DNA of 64,000 nucleotides from Sagittula sp. P11 (lineage in GTDB: Bacteria; Pseudomonadota; Alphaproteobacteria; Rhodobacterales; Rhodobacteraceae): positions 2,452,001-2,516,000 of the forward strand of contig NZ_CP021913.1 of NCBI RefSeq assembly GCF_002814095.1, given 5' to 3'. Of this stretch, positions 56,689-64,000 are shown one piece after another. The translations under genes and the position numbers were made by a program. The notes beneath the pieces were generated by a model that was not told the DNA's origin, searched no databases, and was given only the letters and a program-made list of their open reading frames with translations. Within the stretch, counting starts at the first letter, position 1; each line of letters starts with the position of its first letter.

Positions 56689-56795
56689 AGCGGGAGTCCT
56701 CCCTCGGGGCCGGGAAAAGAGGGCCGCAGACGGGCCCTAGAGGTGCTGCGGCGCCCCCTTGGCCGGGGGCGCCATCGGGTCTCTGTTGGAGTGCG

Positions 56796-57836
56796 TCAGA
56801 GCAGCCCGGCTTCCTTCATGAAGGCGATGTGCGCGTCGTAGACTTCCTGCGCGAGGTCGGAGCCCTTGGCGAAGTCTTCCCATGCCTGCTGCGCCACCTT
56901 TCGGAAAGCGTCGCGCTCTTCCTGCGGCCAGTCGATCACTTCCAGCTCTCCGGCGGCCTTGTCACGGGCGACAAGCTGGCGGTCGAGGCGGTCGAAGTGC
57001 TGGCGCAGCCCGTTGTAGGCGGCGAGATACCAGGTTTCGAGCGCGACCTGCTCCTGCTCCGACATCTCGTCCCAGACGGCCTGGGAGACGGTGAACTGCA
57101 GGATCGGGGTGGAGTGGATGCCCGGGAAGATCGGGTACTTGGCGATCTTGTGCATCCCGTTGGCGTCGTTGTTGGCATAGGCGGAGTTGTCCGCCGCGTC
57201 GATCACGCCCTTTTCGAGCGCGCCGTAGGTTTCGGAGCCGGACATGGACACGGGCGCTGCACCGACGCGCTTGAAGACGTCCGCCGCAAGCCCTTCGGGG
57301 GAGCGCACCTTGACGCCCTCGAAGTCCGCCACACCCCGGATCGGCACCTTGGAGACAAAGGCCTCACGCGCGTAGGCGCCGCAGCCGACGACGTGCACGC
57401 CCTCGAAATGCGCGTCGAAGAGCTTCTGCAGCATCTCCTTGCCGCCGCCCTGCGCGCAGAACGCCTGGATCTGGTCGGCCGAGTCGTAGCCTGCGATCAG
57501 GTCGCCCATCAGCGCGAAGGCCGGGTCGACACCCGCGAAGTAGTTGATCGAGGTGAGGTCGCCGTCGAGGATCCCGACCGAGATCGCCTCGGCCGTCTCG
57601 CGGCGCGGCACCACGGCGTCGATCGGCAGAAGCTCCACCCCCAGCGATCCGCCGGTCATGGTTTCCAGCTTCGGCACCCATTCCTCGTTCAGGTAGGCGA
57701 GCGAGGCGTGGCTGGCGTTGGACGAGGTCTGGATCTTCAGCGTCTTGTCTGCGGCGCTTGCCGCCGTGGCCAGTGCCGCGACGGAGGCCGCAAGGACCGC
57801 CGCCTTTGACATGTTCTTCAGGATGTCGGTTTTCAT
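56796..57836 (-). CDS. TRAP transporter solute-binding protein (DctP)
   Basis: A 346-residue periplasmic protein with a signal peptide (KNMSKAAVLAASVAALATAASA|AD). The DctP family pattern is seen in the mid region SKVPIRGVADFEGVKVRSPEGLAADVFKRVGAAPVSM, with the Arg that salt-bridges the ligand carboxylate, and SETYGALEKGVIDAADNSAY. The ligand is expected to be a sugar acid, given the operon. It is the first gene of the operon; GGAGG precedes ATG 57836. Confidence 0.9.
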   Translation of the reverse strand: MKTDILKNMSKAAVLAASVAALATAASAADKTLKIQTSSNASHASLAYLNEEWVPKLETMTGGSLGVELLPIDAVVPRRETAEAISVGILDGDLTSINYFAGVDPAFALMGDLIAGYDSADQIQAFCAQGGGKEMLQKLFDAHFEGVHVVGCGAYAREAFVSKVPIRGVADFEGVKVRSPEGLAADVFKRVGAAPVSMSGSETYGALEKGVIDAADNSAYANNDANGMHKIAKYPIFPGIHSTPILQFTVSQAVWDEMSEQEQVALETWYLAAYNGLRQHFDRLDRQLVARDKAAGELEVIDWPQEERDAFRKVAQQAWEDFAKGSDLAQEVYDAHIAFMKEAGLL

Positions 57837-57903
57837 TGAGTTCCTCCCTTGGTGCAGTGCACGCGACGCGGCCCTCCTCGACCGGCGCTCACGAGCTGGT
57901 CAG

Positions 57904-57917
57904 ACTAATATATTAGT
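57904..57917. promoter_or_regulatory. Palindromic operator candidate, TRAP operon / GntR
   Basis: ACTAATATATTAGT is a perfect 14-base palindrome between the divergent DctP and GntR genes. A second dyad, CAATC-TT-GATTG, follows at 57931-57942. The AT-rich palindrome is where a FadR-type GntR would be expected to bind (inference). Confidence 0.6.
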
Positions 57918-58005
57918 TGAATTAGACGGTCAATCTTGATTGAATTGGCGAAGCGCCGATATTGAGTGGAGGCAAGGCCGCCACGGTGGCGCAATCGGAA
58001 CGGAC

Positions 58006-58710
58006 ATGGCGATCATCGAACAGGCCTTCGGCGAACATGGAGAGAAGCACCCCGTCTCGGCGGCGGGCGCCGTCTATGACGCGCTGCGCAAGAAGGTGGT
58101 GTCGCTGGATTATCCGCCGGGCACAGTCCTGTCGCGCACGGCCATCGCGCAGGAGTACGGGGTCAGCCTGACGCCGGTGCGCGAAGCGCTGCAGCGGCTG
58201 GAGGAAGACGGGCTGGTCCGGATCATGCCGCAGTCCGGCACGGTGGTGAAACGCATCGACGTCGACCAGCTGCGCGAGACGCAGTTCCTGCGGGTGTCCG
58301 TCGAGACGGAGGTGGTGCGCCGGCTGGCGCTCGACCCCGATCCGGAGGTGATCTCACGCGCGCGGGCGATCATGAACATGCAGGAATCGCTGCACGGCGA
58401 CACCACGCAGATGGGGCTGTTCAACGAGCTCGACCGCGCCTTTCACCGCACGCTGTTCGCGGGTGTCGGCATGACCAACCTGCAGCAGATCCTGATCCGC
58501 AGGCTGGGCCACCTGTTCCGCTGCCAGATGCTGGACCTGCCCTCCGAGGGCAAGATGGCCGACATCGTGGAGAAACACTGGCGCATCCTGCACGGCATCG
58601 AGCGGGGCGACCCCGACGAGGCGATGGAGGCGATCCGAGTCCATCTGTCGGGCACGATACGCCGGCTCGACATGCTCCGCGGGCAGTTTCCGGAGTTCTT
58701 TTCGAGCTGA
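58006..58710 (+). CDS. GntR-family (FadR/FCD) transcriptional regulator
   Basis: A 234-residue regulator with the GntR winged helix at about residues 15-80 (SAAGAVYDALRKKVVSLDYPPGTVLSRTAIAQEYGVSLTPVREALQRLEEDGLV) and an all-helical FCD ligand-binding domain with metal-type histidines (ELDRAFHRTLFA, EKHWRILHGIERG, AIRVHLSGTIRRL). It is divergent from the sugar-acid operon and is very likely its regulator, released by an intermediate. Start ATG 58006. Confidence 0.87.
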   Translation: MAIIEQAFGEHGEKHPVSAAGAVYDALRKKVVSLDYPPGTVLSRTAIAQEYGVSLTPVREALQRLEEDGLVRIMPQSGTVVKRIDVDQLRETQFLRVSVETEVVRRLALDPDPEVISRARAIMNMQESLHGDTTQMGLFNELDRAFHRTLFAGVGMTNLQQILIRRLGHLFRCQMLDLPSEGKMADIVEKHWRILHGIERGDPDEAMEAIRVHLSGTIRRLDMLRGQFPEFFSS

Positions 58711-58735
58711 CGTCCCGCCGGGGCGCTCTGGGCGT

Positions 58736-59815
58736 TCAGGCGCTTTCGCGGACCTCTGCCACCTGCCGCTGTTCGTTCATCAGGGCGGTCAGCAGGGCGC
58801 GCGTGTCGATCGTGCCCACGGGCCTGCCGTCCTCCATCACGATCAGCGGATCGGTGTCCTGGCTGAGCAGGGGAAGGATCTCGCGGATCGGCGTCGTGGG
58901 GGCGACGTGCCGCGCCGAAGCGGGCGGCGAGGCGGGGGCGGGGCCCATGATCTCCATCGCGCGCAGGACGTTGAGCGGGTTCATGTGCGCGACGAAATCG
59001 GCGACGTATTCGGTGGCGGGGGTCAGGACGATGTCCTGTGGCGTGCCGCATTGCACGATGCGCCCGCCCTCCATGATCGCGATCCGGTTGCCGATTTTCA
59101 GCGCCTCGTCGAGGTCGTGGCTGACGAAGATGATCGTCCGCCCGAGTTTTTGCTGAAGTTCCAGCAGCTCGTCCTGAAGACGGTTGCGGATCAGCGGATC
59201 GAGGGCCGAGAACGGTTCGTCCATCAGGAGGATCGGCGCTTCGGTGGCAAGCGCCCGGGCAAGGCCCACGCGCTGCTGCATCCCGCCGGACAGTTCCTGC
59301 ACCTTGCGGTCAGCCCATTCGCCGAGGTTCACGGTGTCAAGCTGCCGTCGGGCGCGGTCGAGGCGTTCGGCGGCGGGCACGCCCGCGATTTCGAGCCCGA
59401 AAGCCACGTTGTCGATGACCGTGCGCCACGGCAGCAGGCCGAACTGCTGGAAGACCATGGCGACACGCTGGGTGCGGATCTGGCGCAGCGCCTTCGGCGA
59501 GGCCTTGGCGACATCGACGAACCTGTCGTCGACGCGGACCTCCACCTTGCCGCGCGCCACGGGGTTCAGCCCGTTGACCGCGCGCAGCAGCGTCGACTTG
59601 CCGGAGCCGGACAGGCCCATCAGCACGAGGATCTCGCCGTCGTGCACGTCGAGGGTACAGTCGTGCACGCCCAGCACCTGGTTTGTGCGTTCCTGGATTT
59701 CGGGCCGCGAGAGGCCTTCGTCCATCAGCGGAAGGGCGGTTTCCGGCGCGTCGCCGAAGACGATGTTGACCGCGTCGAAGCGGACCATGGGACGGTTCAT
59801 CACGGGATCGCTCAT
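58736..59815 (-). CDS. choV: Choline/betaine ABC transporter ATP-binding protein
   Basis: A 359-residue ABC ATPase of the osmoprotectant type. Walker A is GLSGSGKST near residue 66, the signature LSGGMQQRVGL and Walker B ILLMDEPFSALDP. After the ATPase the protein continues to a C-terminal region with a partial CBS-like domain (PIREILPLLSQDTDPLIVMEDGRPVGTIDTRALL) that may sense ionic strength. It is the third gene of the choXWV order, one base after choW. Confidence 0.88.
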   Translation of the reverse strand: MSDPVMNRPMVRFDAVNIVFGDAPETALPLMDEGLSRPEIQERTNQVLGVHDCTLDVHDGEILVLMGLSGSGKSTLLRAVNGLNPVARGKVEVRVDDRFVDVAKASPKALRQIRTQRVAMVFQQFGLLPWRTVIDNVAFGLEIAGVPAAERLDRARRQLDTVNLGEWADRKVQELSGGMQQRVGLARALATEAPILLMDEPFSALDPLIRNRLQDELLELQQKLGRTIIFVSHDLDEALKIGNRIAIMEGGRIVQCGTPQDIVLTPATEYVADFVAHMNPLNVLRAMEIMGPAPASPPASARHVAPTTPIREILPLLSQDTDPLIVMEDGRPVGTIDTRALLTALMNEQRQVAEVRESA

Positions 59816-59816
59816 C

Positions 59817-60650
59817 TCAGGCCCCCCGCTTCTTGAACATGCGGTCGAAGATGATCGCCACGAGGACGATGGCGATGCCCACCTCGAAGCCCTGCGCGAT
59901 GTTGACGGAGTTCAGCGCCCGCAGCGTCGGCACGCCCAGCCCGTCGGCACCGACCAGCGCGGCGATGACGACCATCGAGAGCGACAGCATGATCGTCTGG
60001 GTCAGCCCGGCCATGATCTGCGGCATCGCGTAGGGCAGTTCCACCTTGTAGAGCAGCTGGCGGCGGGTGGCGCCGAAGGCCTCGCCCGCCTCGATCAGCG
60101 CGGTGGGGGTGGATGTGATCCCGAGGTGGGTCAGGCGGATGGGGGCGGGGATGGCGAAGATCACCGTGGCGATCAGCCCCGGCACCATGCCCAGCCCGAA
60201 GAGGATCAGCGCCGGGATCAGGTACACGAAGGTCGGAATCGTCTGCATCAGGTCCAGCACCGGCGACAGCGCGTTATAGAGCCACGGACGGCGCGCGGCG
60301 GCGATGCCCACGGGAACGCCGACCCCCATGCAGACCACGGCGGCGGCGATCACCAGTGCCAGCGTCTCGGTGGTTTCTTCCCAGTAGCCCTGGTTGATGA
60401 TCAGCAGGAGCCCGGCTGCGGTGAAGATCGTGAAGCCGACGGAGCGGCGGGCGAACCACGACAGCAGGGTGATGAGCGCGACGATCAGCAGCGCGGGCGG
60501 CGTCTGGAGGCACCAGAGCAGCGCGTCGATCACCGATTCCAGCGCGAGGGAGAGCCCGTCGAAGAACCACACGGCGTTGTCGGTCAGCCAGTCAACCGCG
60601 TCCCTGACCACGCTGCCGATCGGCAACTTGTGTTCTTCCAGCCATTCCAT
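59817..60650 (-). CDS. choW: Choline/betaine ABC transporter permease
   Basis: A 277-residue permease with about six helices after an N-terminal cytoplasmic segment (KLPIGSVVRDAVDWLTDNAVWFFDGL). The EAA-type loop for the ATPase is ALIEAGEAFGATRRQLLYKVELP. AAAGAGGG precedes ATG 60650. It forms the membrane pore for choline or glycine betaine uptake. Confidence 0.9.
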   Translation of the reverse strand: MEWLEEHKLPIGSVVRDAVDWLTDNAVWFFDGLSLALESVIDALLWCLQTPPALLIVALITLLSWFARRSVGFTIFTAAGLLLIINQGYWEETTETLALVIAAAVVCMGVGVPVGIAAARRPWLYNALSPVLDLMQTIPTFVYLIPALILFGLGMVPGLIATVIFAIPAPIRLTHLGITSTPTALIEAGEAFGATRRQLLYKVELPYAMPQIMAGLTQTIMLSLSMVVIAALVGADGLGVPTLRALNSVNIAQGFEVGIAIVLVAIIFDRMFKKRGA

Positions 60651-60969
60651 GTCACGCCCTCTTTCTTGATTGATCCGTCAGTCAACTACCGCAAGCGCGC
60701 CAATTTCTAAAGGGGGCTGGCGGTTCGGGTCCGGCGCACTATCGCAAAACCCTTCGGAATGTTCATGTTCTTTCCGCCGCGCGTGCCGGGAAATCCGGGT
60801 TGATGCGGAGGTCGGCAGCTTTGCCGGGCCCGGGCGAATCGCCCTGTCGGTCCGGCGGGTGGTCTTCGTTTCCGGTGCGTCTGGGCCGGTCGCGGCGGTT
60901 GGCGCGCGGCTGAAACGAAAGACGCCCCCGCGGTCTGCGGGGGCGTGTGGTGGGGTGGTCGTCGGGCGC
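60651..60969. other. 319-base spacer between choX and choW with an internal hairpin
   Basis: No gene. A ten-base stem, ACGCCCCCGC (60922-60931) and GCGGGGGCGT (60937-60946), lies 24 bases after choX in the minus direction, followed there by a T-rich run. It can act as a partial terminator, so choX would be made in excess of choWV. Confidence 0.6.
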
Positions 60970-61890
60970 TTATTCCAGCGCGGCCTTCACGGCCTCCATG
61001 GCGTCGCCGCCGTCCTTGGTGGTCACGCCGGTCAGCCAGCCGTCCAGCACGCCGGTGTTGGCCTGCAGCCATTCGGTCGCGGCATCTTCCGGGTCTGCGC
61101 CGCCGTCGAGGATCTTGCCCATGATCTCGTTCTCCATCGCGAGGGAGAATTCGAGGTTGTTGAGCAGGGCGCCGAGGTTCGGGCACTCTTCGGCGAAGCC
61201 GGCGGAGGTGTTGGTGTAGACGGTCGCGCCGCCGAGGTTCGGGCCGAAGTAGTCGTCGCCGCCGGTGAGGTAGGACATCTCGTAGTTGGCGTTCATCGGG
61301 TGCGGTTCCCAGCCGAGGAAGACGACGGGTTCGTCGCGGCGGTCGGCGCGGGCGACCTGGCTCAGCATGCCCTGCTCGGAGGATTCGACGACCTCGAACC
61401 CTTCGAGACCGAAGGCGTTCTCCTCGATCATGGACTGGATCAGGCGGTTGCCGTCATTGCCCGGCTCGATCCCGTAGATCTTGCCTTCCAGCGCGTCCCT
61501 GTGGGTGGCGATGTCGGCGAAGTCCTTGATGCCGAGGTCGGCGGCGGCCTTGTTGACGGCCAGCGTGTACTTCGCCCCTTCGAGGTTGGCGCGGACGGTG
61601 TCGACGGTCCCGGCTTCGCGGTAAGGCGCGATGTCGGCCTCCATCGTGGGCATCCAGTTGCCGAGGAACACGTCCACGTCGCCGGAGGCCATGGAGGTAT
61701 AGGTCACCGGCACGGACAGCACCTTCACGTCGGTCTCGTAACCGAGTGCCTCGAGCACGACGGAGGTGGCTGCGGTGGTGGCGGTGATGTCGGTCCAGCC
61801 GACGTCGGACAGGACAACCGTCTCGCAATCGGCCCAAGCGCCATTGGCCGAAAGAGCCGCTACGGCGCAAAGGGTGAAGGTCTTTTTCAT
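60970..61890 (-). CDS. choX: Choline/betaine ABC transporter substrate-binding protein
   Basis: A 307-residue periplasmic protein with a signal peptide (MKKTFTLCAVAALSANGAWA|DC). The aromatic cage expected of ChoX/OpuAC proteins is suggested by DVGWTDITA, FLGNWMPTME and VFLGWEPHPMNANYEMSYL. It should bind choline (or betaine) for uptake as osmoprotectant. GGAG precedes the start. It is first of the choXWV set; it points away from the ect operon, with ectR between. Confidence 0.88.
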   Translation of the reverse strand: MKKTFTLCAVAALSANGAWADCETVVLSDVGWTDITATTAATSVVLEALGYETDVKVLSVPVTYTSMASGDVDVFLGNWMPTMEADIAPYREAGTVDTVRANLEGAKYTLAVNKAAADLGIKDFADIATHRDALEGKIYGIEPGNDGNRLIQSMIEENAFGLEGFEVVESSEQGMLSQVARADRRDEPVVFLGWEPHPMNANYEMSYLTGGDDYFGPNLGGATVYTNTSAGFAEECPNLGALLNNLEFSLAMENEIMGKILDGGADPEDAATEWLQANTGVLDGWLTGVTTKDGGDAMEAVKAALE

Positions 61891-62042
61891 CTGGTTTCTC
61901 CGCTGTCGGGTCATTTTGATGCATCCCAACATCCGGCAATGTCGCCCTGTCTTCAAGCAATCTTGTCGCGGGCGTGTCAGAGGGTCATCTCAGGCGGCAT
62001 TCCTCGCCGGCACCGGGCGTACGGGGTGAACCCGGGGCACGC

Positions 62043-62534
62043 TCAGTGCGCGCCGTTCCTTGCGGCGTGGCGAATGTCGCCTGTGTCCAGCACTGGGGAC
62101 GCGTCCAGATCCTCCGCATCGAGCATGGCTGCAACGCGTTCGAGGGACGCCACGAGCATGGCCTGCTCCCAGTCGTCCATGGCCTCGAACTTGCGCACGA
62201 AACGCTGCTGCAGGGGGTCGGGCGCCCGGTCGAGCGTCTTGTATCCCAGCGGCGTCACCTGGATGTTGGTCTGACGGCGGTCGGCGGCGGACTTCTCCCG
62301 GACAACGAGCTCCTGCCGCACGAGCTTGTCGACAAGCGACGTCACCGTCGCCTGAGTTACCCTCATGCGTTGCGCGATCTCTGTCGCGGTGGCGGAACCG
62401 TTCTCCGCGATGATCTGCAAGGCGCGGAACTGGGGCGCGGTGATACCTGCCACCTGCTTCAGTTCGCGACCGAACAGCTCTGTCGCGCGGAGAATCCTGC
62501 GTAATGCGATCAACGACGTATCGATGCGATCCAT
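62043..62534 (-). CDS. ectR: MarR-family regulator, EctR-type
   Basis: A 163-residue MarR-family dimeric repressor with strong AAAGGAGG before ATG 62534. The winged helix is TAPQFRALQIIAENGSATATEIAQRMRVTQATVTSLVDKLVRQELVVREKSAADRRQTNIQVTPLG. It is divergently placed from ectAB, the position of EctR, which represses ectoine synthesis in other halophiles. A perfect TTAGAC-T-GTCTAA palindrome lies in its own leader. The assignment rests on position and family. Confidence 0.82.
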   Translation of the reverse strand: MDRIDTSLIALRRILRATELFGRELKQVAGITAPQFRALQIIAENGSATATEIAQRMRVTQATVTSLVDKLVRQELVVREKSAADRRQTNIQVTPLGYKTLDRAPDPLQQRFVRKFEAMDDWEQAMLVASLERVAAMLDAEDLDASPVLDTGDIRHAARNGAH

Positions 62535-62547
62535 CGAACCTCCTTTG

Positions 62548-62560
62548 TTAGACTGTCTAA
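62548..62560. promoter_or_regulatory. EctR operator candidate
   Basis: TTAGAC-T-GTCTAA, a perfect 13-base palindrome 14 bases before ectR. A similar site with 10 of 13 matches (TTAGCTTGTCGAA) lies at 62601-62613 toward ectA. The pair suggests autorepression plus control of ectA. Confidence 0.6.
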
Positions 62561-62768
62561 ATATAAGGACGGCTAACCATTGCGTCAAGCAGGTCACAGG
62601 TTAGCTTGTCGAAGGATGTGCCCTTAGCCATATAAAGGGCTTGTAAGCGCTTATAGCGGGGTTTTGCGCGAAACATGGCGCGAAACCGAAGAATATTTAC
62701 TTTGCCTATTGAAGCAATGCCTAGCCCGCGCTATTTAGATTAACGAAGCAAAATGGAGCAACCGATAC

Positions 62769-63299
62769 ATGCAACATCCGCGTGACCTTGCCCGGCAGGC
62801 CTTGCCGACACTGCGCACCCCGGTATCCGAGGACGGCTCGGGCATCTGGGAGCTTGTGCGCGCCTGCAAGCCGCTCGATGAGAACTCGATGTATTGCAAC
62901 CTTCTGCAGTGCGACCACTTTTCCGACACCTGCGTGGTGGCGGACAAGGGCGGTGAAGCTATTGGCTGGGTGTCTGCCTACATCCTCCCGAACGATCCCG
63001 AGACGCTGTTCGTCTGGCAGGTCGCCGTGTCCGAAAAGGCACGCGGCATGGGCCTTGGCGGCAAGATGCTGGCCGAGATCCTGAACCGTGACGTGTGTGC
63101 GGACGTGACCCGTCTGCAGACCACGATCACGAGCGACAACAAGGCGTCCTGGGGGCTTTTCCGCAAGTTCGCCCGCAACCAGGGTGGCAGCCTCAGCTCT
63201 GAGCCGCACTTCACCCGCGAAGATCACTTCGCAGGGCGCGCCGCGACCGAGAACATGGTGACCATCGAGTTGCCGAACCCGGTGGCGCAGGCCGCCTGA
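62769..63299 (+). CDS. ectA: L-2,4-diaminobutyrate acetyltransferase
   Basis: A 176-residue GNAT enzyme that acetylates diaminobutyrate at the gamma amino group, step two of ectoine synthesis. Typical segments are IWELVRACKPLDENSMYCNLLQCDHF, WVSAYILPNDPETLFVWQVAVSEKARGMGLGGKML (acetyl-CoA motif) and TTITSDNKASWGLFRKFA. The leader from ectR is 234 bases and AT-rich for the genome. Confidence 0.96.
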   Translation: MQHPRDLARQALPTLRTPVSEDGSGIWELVRACKPLDENSMYCNLLQCDHFSDTCVVADKGGEAIGWVSAYILPNDPETLFVWQVAVSEKARGMGLGGKMLAEILNRDVCADVTRLQTTITSDNKASWGLFRKFARNQGGSLSSEPHFTREDHFAGRAATENMVTIELPNPVAQAA

Positions 63300-63352
63300 G
63301 GCGCAGACGCTCCAGAATTCCTGACATTCAAAGTTATCCGAGAGAGGTCGTA

Positions 63353-64000
63353 ATGACTACGCAACCGACAGAACTTAACGTGTTTGAACGACGCGAATCC
63401 GAAGCCCGCTCCTACTGCCGCGGCTTCAAGACCACCTTCACCAGCGCCAGCGGGTCGGAGATGACCGACGAATCCGGTCAGACCTACATCGATTTCCTGG
63501 CGGGCTGCTCCTCGCTGAACTACGGGCACAACGACCCGGACATGAAGGCAGCGCTGATCGAGCACCTGACCAACGACGGCATCGCCCACGGTCTGGACCT
63601 GCACACCAACACCAAGAAGGACTTCATCGAAGCCTTCGAGCGTCACATCCTCGAACCGCGCGGGATGGACCACAAGCTGATGTTCGTGGGCCCGACCGGC
63701 GCCAACGCCGTCGAGGCGGCGATGAAGATCGCCCGCAAGGTGACCGGCCGCACGAACGTGATTTCCTTCACCAACGGTTTCCACGGCGTGACGCTTGGCG
63801 CGCTGGCCGCGACCGGCAACAGCTACCACCGTGGCGGCGCCGGCATCGAGCTGAACGGCGTGACCCGGATGCCCTACGACGGCTACATGGGTGAAGGCAC
63901 CGACACCGCCGACATCCTCGAGACGATGCTCGAGGACAAGTCCTCCGGCATGGACGCGCCTGCCGCGATCATCGTGGAGCCCGTGCAGGGCGAGGGCGGC
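63353..64000 (+). CDS. ectB: Diaminobutyrate-2-oxoglutarate aminotransferase, 3'-truncated by the window
   Basis: The first 216 codons of EctB, a PLP aminotransferase that makes L-2,4-diaminobutyrate from aspartate semialdehyde, step one of ectoine synthesis. It begins MTTQPTELNVFERRESEARSY; YIDFLAGCSSLNYGHNDPDM, FVGPTGANAVEAAMKIARKVTGR and IIVEPVQGEGG are conserved, the last ending at the edge. GAGAGG precedes the start, 53 bases after ectA. ectC and an aspartokinase gene would be expected next. Confidence 0.96.
   Translation, partial: MTTQPTELNVFERRESEARSYCRGFKTTFTSASGSEMTDESGQTYIDFLAGCSSLNYGHNDPDMKAALIEHLTNDGIAHGLDLHTNTKKDFIEAFERHILEPRGMDHKLMFVGPTGANAVEAAMKIARKVTGRTNVISFTNGFHGVTLGALAATGNSYHRGGAGIELNGVTRMPYDGYMGEGTDTADILETMLEDKSSGMDAPAAIIVEPVQGEGG

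Overview
The window is a high-GC chromosomal segment that reads as a marine or halophilic member of the Rhodobacterales (Roseobacter group, Alphaproteobacteria). The supporting markers are a CcrM-type GANTC methyltransferase, an alphaproteobacterial petABC (cytochrome bc1) operon, ectoine synthesis genes under a MarR-type regulator, a ChoXWV-type choline transporter, a fused TRAP transporter with a sugar-acid catabolic operon, and several families typical of that group (DUF2161, DUF6653, DUF484, ChrR-like cupin). I see no rRNA, tRNA, CRISPR array, insertion sequence or prophage. Most of the window is ordinary core genome. The species call is inference.

Layout. 1-11.8 kb: the tail of an unidentified gene, then coaBC-dut-(membrane-anchored MoeB/ThiF-like), an M3 peptidase, a TraB-type protein, DUF2161, DMT transporter, DedA, L-lactate dehydrogenase, a transglutaminase-like protein and a PACE-type exporter. 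11.9-14.1 kb: groESL under a perfect CIRCE operator. 14.3-21.1 kb: small genes, rnhB, ccrM with four GANTC sites in its leader, a ChrR-like cupin, a second DMT transporter and a methyl-accepting chemotaxis protein. 21.1-25.6 kb: aroC and, divergently, a TPP riboswitch driving thiBPQ. 25.7-35.5 kb: DUF6653, a cysteine-synthase-like enzyme, petABC, an outer-membrane protein, a GST, a Tat-exported intradiol-fold protein with a ferric-reductase-like partner, xerC-DUF484 and an ABM-domain protein.

35.5-45.9 kb: a frameshifted MFS gene, a CtrA-like regulator with a degenerate receiver domain, then a low-oxygen/nitric-oxide block: universal stress protein (apparently initiated at AUA), hemerythrin protein, NsrR, CydDC and cytochrome bd (cydABX). 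FNR-type boxes precede usp, nsrR and cydA, and an 18-bp motif matching at 16 positions is shared by the nsrR and cydA promoters. This suggests oxygen control by an FNR protein and nitric-oxide control by NsrR. 46.2-47.1 kb: a small lower-GC pocket with an unrecognised gene and an overlapping antisense Cys-rich reading frame.

47.2-58.7 kb: a ten-gene minus-strand sugar-acid operon (TRAP DctP, fused DctQM, two tiny proteins, IlvD/Edd dehydratase, membrane protein, DHDPS-family enzyme, RraA-like, UxaA/GarD dehydratase, 2-oxoglutarate-semialdehyde dehydrogenase) with a divergent GntR regulator. The expected outcome is aldonate and/or aldarate conversion to 2-oxoglutarate. 58.7-64 kb: choVWX choline uptake next to ectR-ectA-ectB, an osmoprotection region cut off inside ectB.

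The most interesting non-genic signals are a six-copy intergenic palindromic repeat with a compensatory base-pair change, which also supplies stop codons to three flanking genes; the shared nsrR/cydA operator; the GANTC cluster before ccrM; and the apparent AUA start of usp. I did not find a clearly new multi-gene system. The nearest candidates are the 46-47 kb pocket and the Tat/ferric-reductase-like pair at 32.2-33.3 kb.
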